Position numbers and translations under genes: made by a program | DNA from: Zygnema cylindricum | Lineage: Eukaryota; Streptophyta; Zygnematophyceae; Zygnematales; Zygnemataceae | Length of the DNA: 64,000 nucleotides | NCBI GenBank assembly: GCA_037447655.1 | Contig: JBBHKE010001406.1 | Span: forward strand, 1 to 64,000 | Direction of reading: 5' to 3' | Notes under the pieces: model-generated | The model's database searches: none | The model's input: the letters and a program-made list of their open reading frames with translations, nothing else | Told to the model about the DNA's origin: nothing | Part shown: piece by piece, positions 49,198 through 60,353 of the stretch | Position numbering within the stretch: the stretch's first letter is position 1 | Layout: each line of letters starts with the position of its first letter

Positions 49198-52100
49198 TCT
49201 CTCTCTCTTCTCGCCTCTTTGCATCTAGGTTTTTCTCCCTCTCCTTACCTCTTTGCATCTAGATTTGTGTTCCAGTTGAATTTTCTCAATGTTTACACTA
49301 ATTACATCAATTCCTTTTGCAGGCTCTCACAAAATTAGGGCAGACTTTGGTGGAGCTGGCCCAATTCTCTCAAGGGCAGGATTCTTTTGACCTTATTAGT
49401 GGTGAGTCTTTAAGGATTTTTCCAGCCGTCCAGGGTTTTAGCGGTTTTCCTGGTTTTCAGGGTTTAGAGCTTTGTGAAGTAGTATGAGGTTGTATGGGCT
49501 GTTTTTAAGGGGATTTTATGCTTTTGGATTCATTAAGGTTTTTGCAAATGATTTCCAAACCTTTTAAAGTATTTTTTTTCCTAGGAGATTCAAACGATAG
49601 GTTCAATTTTTGTCCGTAAATATAATCATGACAGAGGAAGTTACCGTTTGTTTTTTTTTGTTTTGTTTTGTTTTCATTGGGTTTTTTTGACAATTGCTGT
49701 CACATTTTTTACCAGCGATTTGTGAGTATCAGCTGTCACAGGCAAAAAGATGTCATTTCTTCCTGTGTTAACTTGTAATCATTTATTTTATTTGATATTT
49801 TAGTTCGATTATTTAGATTGTAGATTAGGGTGTTAGGATTATTCTTTATCAAGGGAAAAGCTCCTTACGACTTTCTTGCATCTATTTCTTCTCTTACATC
49901 CCATCTGTCTCTCATTTCTTTCATTCTTTCGCTCATTTCTCTCTCTCTCATCTCTCTTCTCATCCCTCTTTATCTCATCTCTCTCACTCTCTCATCACTT
50001 CCATCTCTCTCTCATCTGTCTCTTTCATTTCCCCACCTCTTCTCATCTCCCTCTCACCTCTCTCTTTCTCATCTCTGTCATCTCTCTTGCATCTCTCTCT
50101 CTCTCACACCTGTCTTTGCCATCTCTCTCTCTTCTCTCTCATCTCTCTCTCTTCTTTTCCTCTCATTTCTCTCCTTTATCCCTCACTTTTTCGTCTTTTT
50201 TTCCTTCCAATGCCTGATATGGTTCGAAAAGTTTAGGGGATTTTTGTTTCCGATGCTATTTTGAAACTGGAAGCTGTGGATCTCTTTATCTTTTTTCTCT
50301 CATCTGTTTCTCTTTCTTTCACCCCTTCCTCACTTCTCTCTCTCATCTCTCATCTTTCGCCTTTCTGTCGTTCCTATGCTTGATTTTCGTTTTAATGTTT
50401 GTTTCAGATGCTATTTCCAACAGGAAGAAGCTATGGATCTCTCTCTCTCTCCCCCTCTCTCTCTTTCTCTCTCATCTCTCTCTCTTTCATCTCTCTCGCT
50501 CTCACCTCACCCTTTCGCCTATGCTTGTTTTCGGTTTTAATTTTTGTTTCAGATGCTATTTCCAAATTGGAGGAAGCTGTGGATATCGATCCCAAGCGAG
50601 GCGAATCTTTTTGGTGGCTGGGAAATGCTCATACCACTCAGGGATTTCAAACACCTGACCCACTTTTGGCAAATATTTGTTTTCAAAAAGCGGCAAGCCG
50701 GTTCAGAGAAGCGATTGAGCTGGTAAGATCTTGAACTCTTTTACTGTTAACAGATTTTTTAGGGTTATTAGGGTTTCGGGCTTTTGTTAGGGTTTATATC
50801 GTCTTAGTGGGAAATTGACTAGAAAATTGTTTTCCCAAATCACGTGATTTATCTAATAACTTAGTATTTAGGGTTTCTTTTTGTATAAGCCTTTTCTTAG
50901 CTCTTTTATTAAGTTTTTATCAATGGATAGGAAACGATGAACCCTTTTGTCTCTTCGGGCATAAAGTTTTTGTATATTAAATGATTAAGCTGATTTTCAC
51001 TTCAAAAACCTAGCTTAAAATTGAATATAAAATCTATTTTTTCTGAAACTGCAAATGATATTACACACGTCAAATGGCCAAACTTGAAATTGAACATAGA
51101 GTTGGTCTGAAGTGGCGAACTTTTGAAGTTGATGATAGAACACGCTGTCCATAGCTTTAGTGTAAAGAAACTAATAGTATTAAAGAAAAGATAGTATTGA
51201 CAATACTAATTAAGGGCAGAGGGACGTGTTTAAGTCGACTCCTTTAACCAGTGTTATAAACACTTTTCTATGATTTTGGGTCACAAAATTTTACAACCAA
51301 AGGCAGTGTAGTGTATACAGTAAATATGTTGTGGAAGATGATTCAGAAAATGAGATTTTTTGTTGGTTGTCGTTTTTCTTCCTTTTTTTGCGGATCAGGA
51401 ACCGGACAATGATAGCTTCAGGAAATCCCTAGAAGTTTCCTTGAAGGTAAGCTAATCTGCCTTTTTCTTTCCTTTTCCTTGTGTCCTCTTTTTTCTTGTT
51501 ATGATTAGATTGGATATTTTCACACTATAAATAGTCGAACTTAACATTTTTTGTCGTTATTAGAATAAAGTCATTATTAGTGTCAATGCGGAATTAAACT
51601 TTATGGCTGGGATTGTTTGCTCTTTGTTGATTTCTGTCGATTTTTTTTTTCTCTCTAGAATGGTGTTGAGTTCCACATTCAATATTCTGTTGGCTTAAGC
51701 TGTCTGTTTTCCATATGAATTACCATCAACAATGCGATTCAGTTTTTTCTTTCTACACATTATTATTATTATTAAACTATTAATATTATTATTCTTGTTT
51801 CACATTATTTGAGATGACACATCATTCAACCTGTTTGAGAATTCGTGTTTTGAAGCCTCCAGCAATTTTGGCAAATTATTGCGTTTGATTTTAATTTTAA
51901 TTTCTCCTTTTAGATTCTTACGATTTAGGCCAGGTCCCGAGCATCATCAAGTAAAAATACGAATTTTGAAGCCCCTAGCGATTTTGGCCATTTTTTACGT
52001 GTAGTCTTAATTTTATTTTAGTTTTTTGATTTTTAAAATCTATCCAGGGTCCTGAGCTACATCAAGAAATCCAGAAGCAAATGGCGCTTCAACAACAGTT

Positions 52101-52529
52101 GGCGGCTGGGATTCAGGCGGCCCCCGTAGCCGAGCCAAAGGTATGTATACGTTCTTCTTTGTAATGGCTGTATGTTTGGTTTATGTCATGTGTTTACGGT
52201 CACATATGTATTTACGTTTACAGTTACGGTTACAGTTACAGTTACGGGTATGGGTATGGCTACGTGCATGTCTATGTTTATGTCTGTCTATGTCTACGTA
52301 TATGTATATATTTCTATATTTTAGTTGGTATCTAGTTCTATAGTATCATGTGCTCATTTCCCTCATCTATCTCATTATCTTGTTTTATTTGCAGGTGAGA
52401 AAAAAAAAGGGCAGCGACTTTGGGTACGATGTGGCGGGATGGGTGATTCTTATATCAGGAGTGGCCGCCTGGCTCGCATTTTTGAGCATGAAGGCAGGGC
52501 CAGCCGGACCCCCGACTCCGGGAAGATAA
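48946..52529 (+). CDS. TOM20: Mitochondrial import receptor subunit TOM20, plant type (6 exons)
   Basis: TOM20 sits in the outer mitochondrial membrane and binds presequences for the TOM complex. Exons: 48946-49044, 49323-49401, 50553-50722, 51399-51446, 52048-52140, 52395-52529. All introns are GT..AG, and the spliced frame is open for 207 residues, the usual size for plant TOM20. The N-terminus reads [20 protein letters not shown]. Exons 2-4 form the TPR-like receptor domain, with [20 protein letters not shown] and [20 protein letters not shown]. Exon 5 is glutamine-rich. Exon 6 gives [15 protein letters not shown], a single C-terminal membrane anchor ([17 protein letters not shown]) and a proline/glycine tail. 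A C-terminal anchor is characteristic of plant, not animal or fungal, TOM20. No lesion was seen. Confidence 0.95.
49108..49209. repeat. CT microsatellite in TOM20 intron 1
   Basis: About 100 bases of nearly pure CT dinucleotides with a few interruptions, starting 64 bases after the exon 1 donor. The low-complexity peptides that it encodes on both strands are not genes. Confidence 0.95.
50207..50443 (+). repeat. Decayed duplicates of the exon 3 splice acceptor in TOM20 intron 2
   Basis: The sequence across the real exon 3 acceptor (CCTATGCTTG..TTTGTTTCAGATGCTATTTCC at 50518-50565) has two upstream relatives. One at about 50374-50440 reads TTTGTTTCAGATGCTATTTC and keeps the AG. One at about 50207-50283 reads TTTGTTTCCGATGCTATTTT and has lost it. 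Each is followed by a copy of the GAAGCTGTGGAT stretch. CT-rich sequence separates them, so a ~150-bp unit seems to have been tandemly repeated. Confidence 0.8.
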
Positions 52530-52836
52530 CCTGTTAAAATGATTTGTTAAAATGTTTCGTTAAAATGAGTTTTAAAAATGAGCGGAAAGGTGACGTTTTG
52601 GAAAAAGGGAAGAAACGTACGCTTGGTGGTCGACGAAGTAAAAGTGTTCTCAAGTATTCTCATGTTTGGAAAAAAGGAACTTTTGAAGTGTTGTAGTGAA
52701 GACATTCTGTACAAAAGAGTGAGATTTTGAGAGGATTTCGGAAAACCGTGGATACTTAAAATCGTTTCGGAGAAAGCCTGTTAAACTGGTATTTGGAGGG
52801 CAGTTTTGGTAGGGAGAGGAGTTCCGAGCGTTAGAT

Positions 52837-52907
<71 letters not shown>

Positions 52908-53412
52908 GAGCAGTGATGTTTCCAGGCGATTTATATGTATTGTGCCAACAATCTCTCCAATTCAATGGAAATATTCTACTGTTTCTTGTTTCTCTGGATC
53001 ATTCATTCAAGCGACCGGTTTACTGTTTCTTTTCGGTCCAGTATATTTCTGATTTTTGGCTGGTGTTCTTTTTTCTTTGATTCTAGTATCATAAATCTTA
53101 GGGTGTGTGCATTGGGTGTGGGTATTTGACACGTTTTTGGCTTACCGGTATTTAACACGTGGACTTGCAAGAGCCTAGAATCATCGATTGACGGTGGTGT
53201 CATTTAGGTGATGCTTGGGTGTATATCTAGATCCATTGGTGTTGCTTATTGTTGGTCTTAAGACTGAAAATCAATCCGAGGTTTTTTTTTACTTTCCGTC
53301 ATCGGACATATAACTCTAATTCGAGTGTGGGCTTTTTTTATCCAAAATGATTGATTAGTGTTCTGAACACTAGAGCATTATTAAACGGCCCCACTAGGAG
53401 CCACGTGGTGAC
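52530..53412. other. TOM20 downstream region with GA microsatellite
   Basis: This is 3' flanking sequence without a further gene. A GA dinucleotide run occupies 52839-52900. It is complementary in composition to the CT run in intron 1. Confidence 0.6.
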
Positions 53413-53624
53413 TACACCGTGAATCGCTATTAGCGTCAATGACTCTAATTGCAGTACCCCATTTTTTTACCCAAATTCTCAAATAGAATCAATAAAAACC
53501 CTTTAAAAAACAAATTACAGTAAATGATTTCCTTCAAAACCCCCAAATTCCCAAATAGCGTTAATGACGCTATTTGTTTCATAGCGCTATCTATTTCTAA
53601 ACGCTAAAAGTGATTCACCGTGTA
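53413..53624. mobile_element. MITE, copy 2 of TA-flanked family
   Basis: The 24-bp terminal inverted repeats begin TACACCGTGAATCGCTATTA and match at 21 of 24 positions. The total is 212 bp, with internal TAGCGTTAATGACGCTA. The interior CCAAATTCCCAAATAGCG resembles that of the 34140 copy. Confidence 0.8.
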
Positions 53625-53888
53625 CTGCAGCTTTTAAAGTCCATTAAACTAAGTGTTAAACACTAGCTATCCATTATCTCAGATTTTGATGGGTGGAGGT
53701 TCAATACGTGCAAGAACTTCAGTATTTCGCTACATATCCACTATGATATTAAACAATGTTCACTTAAGGTCCGAAAAACACATCCATCGCTGGTAAACAT
53801 TTTTTCTGTCGCCTACCAATAATATCGGGTAGCTGGACAGAGAATAATAGACATTTAAATAACGGAAATATCGCGGTTGGCTTACCAG

Positions 53889-54090
53889 TACACCGTGAAT
53901 CGTTATTAGACTAAAGAAATTATTAGTGTCAAAAATTAATTAGTGTCATTGATGCTAATTTAGTGCCGGAAACGTGGCAGATTATGGTCCACGTCCTTAA
54001 ATAGTATAATTTATTCTATTTAAGGTATCAATGTCAAAATTTTGGGGCGCCGATATAGAGTACATAAGTCTAATAACGATTCAAGGTGTA
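53889..54090. mobile_element. MITE, copy 3 of TA-flanked family
   Basis: The left end reads TACACCGTGAATCGTTATTA. The right end in reverse complement reads TACACCTTGAATCGTTATTA. The total is 202 bp, AT-rich and noncoding. Confidence 0.75.
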
Positions 54091-54093
54091 CAG

Positions 54094-54627
54094 TACACCG
54101 CGAATCGTTATTAGTGTCAAAGTCACTAATTTGGGTTCTTAAATTTTTGATTTTTTTCCTCAAATAGGATACATGATTTTAATTTTTCCTTGACGTTAAT
54201 TAAGGTAGCGTACAAAATAGCGTAAAGTACAATAAGATCTAAATAGTATGGTGTACGGTCGATGTCAAACCGTACATAAATGTACCTTTTCAAGTGAAAA
54301 TTTTACAAAAAATGAATCAAATCAGACTCGCACGCATAGGAACGTGCGCTCATAAAATAAGATTATTTTGACTCGTAAATTAGTCTGCCATGTACGGATA
54401 TTTAAATCTCACGATGGCGTACGATTTCTAATATTTTATACGGATACATATATTGATGTAGATAATTGTACGGAAAATATTCTATTTTTGCCGTTCCCAA
54501 ATTAGCATAATGCCTAAATTAGAATACACCTTTTTTTTTTTTTTTTCAAATTCTTAATTAGCATCAATTACGGTAAATCTTCTTCAACACTATTTAAACT
54601 TTGACACTAATAACGATGCGCGGTGTA
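54094..54627. mobile_element. MITE, copy 4 of TA-flanked family (long form)
   Basis: The left end TACACCGCGAATCGTTATTAG... and the right end in reverse complement TACACCGCGCATCGTTATTAG... agree over nearly 29 bases and continue into TGTCAAAG. At 534 bp this copy is longer than the others. The middle (about 54240-54480) has GTACGG-rich sequence and may be a nested insertion. It begins four bases after copy 3 ends. Confidence 0.75.
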
Positions 54628-57023
54628 GTCCATCGTGAAACGTGAAGCGAATAAAACGTAGCCATCCGATTTCTGAATAGTGTGGTCCAAGAGGACGGTT
54701 GTCACAACTTGGTGGAGCAAAGGTCGACCGACATCCAGCTGCAGGATTCACTTTGGATTTGTTTTCTATTTAGAGTGGATCTGCCAGCGCAGCATCTGAC
54801 CCTTAACTTTCAGGACAACCGCCATCCGCCTGTGGAAGATTCACATTTGGTAACGCAGTTGTCCTTAATAAAACGGAAATGTACGGCAGTCTACTGTGAA
54901 AATCTTAAATGGGGAATTTCTTTAAGAGAGGATGGGGGAGGGATTAAAAGAGAGAGCAAGGGGAGAGAGAGGAAAAGAATGTCCGATGTCATTAGGTTGG
55001 GTGGGAGGGGGAGTGGCATGGGTGAGGGAGAGGGGGAGGAAGAGGGAAGTAGGGGAGAAGAGATCGTTAGGAGAGGAAAGTGGTTTGTTGGGTAATTTTG
55101 TTGAAGTGGGGAAGGAGAGGAGGGATAGGGGGAAGCGAATCGATCTTGGAACTTGTTAAGAGAGGGGAGTGGGTTATCGAAAACAGGATAGCCGTGAGAA
55201 TAGAACATAGCAGTCAAGAGTGGGAGGGATGAATGGGAAATTGTTAAGGATAGAGTGAATCAAGGACTATGTCAAGAGAGAGTGGGGAAAGGAGGAGGTG
55301 GAAAGAGAGGGAAAATTGTTCGGGGGAGGGAATGAGGGACTTCGTTAGGAGAGATAGGTGGGTGAGAGGGGGAGAGAATGACGAATCCTGTGGGGAGAGG
55401 GGTTGTAGTGGAAGGCGGTGGAGTCGGAAGAGGGGAGGAAAAGAAAAAGTTTTTTTTTTAGAGTGAAAGGGCGGAAGGGGAGAATAAAGGATGTGGGAGG
55501 GATATAGAGAGAGTTGCCAATGGATCTTGCTATGAGAGATAAAGTTGAGCTAGGAGGAAAAAAAGGTGGCGGAAGAGCGGAGGGGGGATGGAAAGATATT
55601 GTGATTGGAGTAATGCTCAATTTGGTTGTGAGATCCGCAAATTACTTAACTTAAAATGCACTTATCTTACACTAAATTCTGTATTGTCTCTGTTGTGATG
55701 AATTTTGAGACAGATGAGGGGTTACGGGGGTGAGGTAGAGGAAATGGAAGGAGAGGAAAAGTGTGAAGATGGGATGAATGGCTATTGACAATTGGGTGGG
55801 GGTGTAGTTATCTCGCTGCATTTGGCTTGAAGGGGAGCATTGCGGCAGAGATTAGCAACCTCACACGACAAGAATACTTGTGAGTGTAGACTAAACGAGG
55901 AAATGAATCTCAAATGGCATTTTTTTTATAACACTAATTATGTAACCATTTTTGGTGTCCCTTATTTAAAAGGGATGGAAGTTATTGACTATGTTTCTGT
56001 TCCCTATGAGTGTATAAGATTAGGGTGGTATTGCAAAAATGTAGAAGTGTGGGAAAAAGGAAAAGGTCTTTTCTCATAATATTTAAAACAAATGCCGATG
56101 AAACATTGTAAGACCGAATGAAAACTTGTAAATTTTTTAAGTTTCCAAACAAAAATGAACAACTTTGTACTTAATGGGTGATCCTTTCTGTAAGGGGCGG
56201 GGTGGTAACTCGGGGCAATCATCACTAAAATAATAAAATCTATGAAAATAAAAGAAATTGACTCAAAGTCTAAGTGTTTGAAAGGTAAACTACATATTTT
56301 GTATTTTTCTAATTGTAATTTGATTTTGGAAGGTGGTGGGACAGAATAGAGGTATTTTGTATCATTGGAAACATTTTTTTTATTTTTATTTGTGCAAGTT
56401 AAATATTTGATAAGTGCAACTACATAGGGTTTGGCCAGATTATTATTATTACGTTTTTTTACAACTTTGTGAAGAAGGCAAGTGGGAGGTTTATGGGTGG
56501 AGAATCGAGGTCTCAGAGAACTATCAGGCAACGAATTGAAAAAGTGGTGCTGGAGGGGTGGGGTGTAAATAGGCCAAAAAAACTGGTTATGATTTTATCA
56601 ATTTAAAATTAAAAAATAAGTTTACAATAAACACAAATATTACAACTAATTTAAAGTAAAGAACAAAGTAATTTTTGGAACACTTAATTCCAAATAATAA
56701 CAACGCAAATGAGAAAAGTTATTTTTAAAATCAAAAAGTGATAAGAATTAGTATAATCAGTAAACATAAAAGCTAAAAATCAACTATATATTGATGTAAG
56801 TATAAGTAATAAATGTTAAACGATAGTAAATTATCAAAAAATGTTGGAGATAAATATTTGATGCAAAATAATCAAGTTGAAGAAAGTAGTCTTGCTAAGT
56901 AATGATTAAAGTTAGTGAAATATAAATATTCAATGATAAAATTAATTCATTTGTAATTATTAGAAGCTAGTTTGATAACAAGGGGTTTCTAACATTTGTG
57001 GGTGGGGATGCGCAATGTCACAG
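54628..57023. other. Intergenic, purine-rich plus strand
   Basis: From about 54900 to 55800 the plus strand is strongly G/A-rich (GGGAGAGAG-type sequence). This yields frames of 60-140 codons on both strands with arginine/glutamate- or serine/proline-rich peptides, which I do not call genes. A 175-codon minus-strand frame at 56004-56531 has no recognisable domain. 56580-57000 is AT-rich, without features. Confidence 0.55.
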
Positions 57024-57095
57024 ATATCTAATTAACAACCAATTGAGTGGAAGAATTCCATCGTCCATCGGTCAAATGACATCCCTCGTATACAT
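57024..57095 (+). CDS. LRR exon 1 (72 bp)
   Basis: Between CACAG and GTGAG lies a 72-bp exon that encodes one 24-residue leucine-rich repeat, YLINNQLSGRIPSSIGQM followed by TSLVYM. The intron phase is constant: one base completes the previous codon, and two bases start the last. Plant LRR receptor kinases and receptor-like proteins often encode each repeat on a 72-bp exon. The parent gene is not complete in the window. The exon could be part of an LRR gene ending at 60.8 kb or a relic. Confidence 0.6.
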
Positions 57096-57952
57096 GTGAG
57101 AAACATAAAAGAAAAATACGTTTTTCTAATCGGAAACACTTTTGAAGACAAATTTTGTAATCAATACTATGTCAAAAAAATTAAATGTATTATTTATTCT
57201 ACGAGTTAGGCTTGTTGGTGGGTATGGGTGTAAAAAAGGGGGCTTAATGGGGGGCGGGGATAGGGTGGTGTCTCGCCAACGATTGAAAGAATTTTCAGAG
57301 ATTTTTTTTTTTACAAATTTGAAACACCCTCGAAGACATTGTTAGACAGGTTTTATAAATTGGTACCCATAAAGTAAAAAAAAAAGAATAATTCTTTTAA
57401 AATGTTATCTATTCAATGGGGTATTGAGAGGGGGGGAAAGGGGGAGCGAGAGGGAGGGGTTGGTATTAGAGGCAAGTAAAAAGTAATTATGATCATAGAA
57501 AATCATAGAAAAGAAAAGTATAAATTATCTTTATAATTAGTTTTTGTCAAATAATTATACTTTTAATTCAATTATAAATTAAGTATCAACAATAATAAAT
57601 AAATCATGAGAGTAATTAGCAAAACAAAATAAAAAAAACAACGATTATTGATAAAAATAATAAGTCATACTCAGTAATTCATCGATATAAATGTAAATAA
57701 ATAACATAACCGAATAACAAATTATGACTAAATATTAACGGCAAATATTCAAGATATAACCTCTGAAAACAACTATAAAAAATAAAAGCAACTAGCATTG
57801 CTAATTAAATTCTAATACTGTACATATGAAGTAGACTTAAAAATGGGTCAAAATAAAAATTAAAATCATTAGTAAGAATGTAGATGAAAGAAAAGGAGTT
57901 TGGGATGTTTGATTTTTGTGATGTTTGAGGGCGGGAATGTGAGGTGTGACAG

Positions 57953-58024
57953 AGATCTATCTGACAACCAGTTGAGTGGAAGCATTCCATCGTCCATCGG
58001 TCAACTCACATCCCTCGAATACTT
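57953..58024 (+). CDS. LRR exon 2 (72 bp)
   Basis: Acceptor GACAG and donor GTAAG flank a 72-bp exon that encodes DLSDNQLSGSIPSSIGQL plus TSLEYL, a textbook plant LRR. The phase is identical to the neighbouring LRR exons. Flanking intron sequence (GGGAACACCCCTCGGAACAT downstream) is also shared with the others, so exon and intron were duplicated together. Confidence 0.65.
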
Positions 58025-58680
58025 GTAAGAAATAAAAAGAAAATGTACGCTTTTGTAATTGGGAACACCCCTCGGAACATTGTAAGATAGATTTTGTAAC
58101 AGATAATAACAATTGAAAACAATAATGATTCTTTGGAATAAACTATCTACCTTACGGGTTAGGGTTAATGGATGAGCGGAGGGGCGGGGGGCCACCTCCC
58201 CTACCTGTGTAAATTAAACGAACGAAATACCGCACTTTGCATTATATCAAATGAATAGATTGTGAGGTAATGATAGATTGTGAGCAAAAAATCTTATCTA
58301 AAACATTGCACTATTTTGGTTAAATTACATGCTTGAGGAAAAAAAAAAACATTTATATGCATATTGACGCTTAGCTAAAATCATTTCATATTTGAGGGGT
58401 AAAAAGTCAAAGGAAAACTAATTTTCATCATAAAAATTTAATATTAAAAAATAAATCAATATAAAATAAAAGATGTTACAAATAATTTATTGCAATATTG
58501 GCAAATGATTAAAATAACTAATCATATGAACATTTCAATCTAAATAATTACCAAAAAAAGTAGATTCGAGTAATTTTTAGAATAGAAAAAACTCAGTTAG
58601 TGATAACAATTGATAGTAGTAGTCAGTATGTATTGTTATAAATATAAAAGATTAAAATCATCCAATACTTTACTAGTACT

Positions 58681-58752
58681 ATATCTAATTAATAACCAAT
58701 TGAGTGGAAGCATTTCATCGTCCATCGGTCAACTGCCATCCCTCCAAAACTT
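58681..58752 (+). pseudogene. LRR exon 3 (72 bp), acceptor lost
   Basis: This encodes YLINNQLSGSISSSIGQLPS plus LQNL in the same phase, with donor GTAAG. The expected CAG before the exon reads ACT (TACTAGTACT). The splice acceptor is therefore mutated, and the conserved IP of the repeat is IS. It is probably a dead exon. Confidence 0.6.
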
Positions 58753-59350
58753 GTAAGAAATAAAAGGGAAAAAAACGCTTTTGTAATTGGAAACACCCCT
58801 CGAAACACTGTGGGATAGATTTTGTAACAAATAATAGTAAGTAAAAACAAGGAAAATAATCAATACAGAGAGATTATTTTTTTTGAAACTGGCGTGTGTA
58901 ATGATGAATAACTAAAAAAACGTAAACAAACTATTTTCTTTTTTAAATTGTATGAGAAGAAAAGCCTAATGTTGGAACTTATTATATTTAATGGTGAAAA
59001 ATGGTTAAAATACTTATTACTTAGTATGAACTAATAAGCCATTCTCATTTCCGCATTTTCAATTAGTTGGTGGAAAACTAATCCGATCAAAAAGCTAAAT
59101 TGATTTATTCACTTTTTCCCAGAAAATGAGAACTTTAATATTTTTTAAGGCTGATAGAGAATATGAAGAGTTTGTCTTGGTAACAACTTGAAATAAATAG
59201 GGGAACACCAATAAGTCTTTTTACACCAATAAGGTGGATAAATTTACAAGTAAGTGCCGCATTAATCATATCTTACTTTATTTTGGCGTCAACGTGCAAC
59301 TAGTGTTGAGTATAAAGTACGTAAGAGGTATGGGGGTGAGGATGTCACAG

Positions 59351-59422
59351 AGCTTTATCTGGCAACCGGTTGATTGGAAGCATTCCGCCGTCTATCGGTC
59401 AACTGAGATTTATCTCCGAATT
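59351..59422 (+). CDS. LRR exon 4 (72 bp)
   Basis: CACAG and GTAAG flank a 72-bp exon that encodes ALSGNRLIGSIPPSIGQL plus RFISEL, in the same phase as the other three. It is the most diverged of the set at its C-terminal half. The G-rich lead GGGGGTGAGGATGTCACAG is shared with the exon at 57024. Confidence 0.6.
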
Positions 59423-60353
59423 GTAAGACGCATTTCATTTGAATAGATGTATTTTCTCGGTATTTAGAACCTAAATAGTAAATGAGTGAAGTTTCAATCA
59501 AAGTGGCGAGGGTCAGGAAGGGTGGGGCTGGTGGCGGGGGTGATAGCTTTTTAAGCAGTCGAAAAATTAATTATGAACAATTAAGTGATTTGAATTTCCA
59601 TTACCCTAGTTTTTTATGAACATTATTCTGTTCGATTGATGCATATTTACTTTTTTGTTCATTACTATAACCCTCACTCCATCAAACCCAAAGCCCGTTC
59701 AATATTGTTATCTTGTATTTTGTGATTAGACAATTTTTAAGTAGAATTAACAAGATCCAAACTTGTGCCCATATAATGAATTTAGAGGGAAACATGTGAT
59801 TCCCACCTGTTGGTCTTCATTTTTTGTTTCTAAACGGAGGTATACAAGTCCGTTTATTGTAAGAAAATTTGAAAAAAATTGAACTAGCGTACTTGTATGA
59901 TATTGTAATCTTAGAACGCTAATATATGCTCCTTGGTTGCTTCTTCTCTTTTTGCTCTCTCCCACGCCTCATCCCAGGTTTTCCTCGTACCTGGAATTCT
60001 ACTTGCTATCACTTGTTCCTCCTTTGTCGTCTCCCTCTCAAAACTTGAATAAAAGAATACCCCACGTAGTAGTTCAACAAAATAACATTTTGTAAACAAA
60101 AAAGATTATGTAAGGCTAGAATCTACTGGTGACACCACGTGTTTGGGGAAAACAACTAAAATAATATTTCTACTTAGGTGAAATTTGAAAACAAGAAAAA
60201 ATAAGTTATAAGTGTAATAATAATGAAGTGCATAAACAAAAGTTCCAAAAATATGTGGAAGACATAAAAAAAACTATATTATTTTCTACTTTTCAAAGAT
60301 GGTGCGACAAGAATGTTCTAAGTAGTGCTATTTTTTCTTTTATAACATCCTCT
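59423..60353. other. Intron or intergenic, nothing recognised
   Basis: AT-rich sequence. No exon was recognised. It would be an intron if LRR exon 4 belongs to the 60.5-kb exon. Confidence 0.4.

Noticed and set aside
48899-49338. Low-complexity frames over the CT tract
   Set aside because: They are products of the microsatellite, which lies in intron 1 of TOM20. Only the first 33 codons of the plus-strand frame are real exon.
49830-50264. 144-codon serine/leucine-rich plus-strand frame
   Set aside because: It lies in CT-rich intron 2 of TOM20 and encodes only low-complexity sequence.
54682-55095. 137-codon plus-strand frame and overlapping frames on the other strand
   Set aside because: The second half is purine-run sequence. 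Overlapping open frames on both strands indicate composition bias rather than coding.
55849-55879. Possible fifth LRR exon remnant (CAG, then EISNLTRQEYL, then GTGAGT)
   Set aside because: Only 31 bases between splice-like sites, the LRR core is missing, and the flanks do not match the other LRR exons.
56004-56531. 175-codon minus-strand frame
   Set aside because: It is the longest unexplained frame in the right half, but it has no recognised motif, AT-driven codon content and no relation to neighbours.
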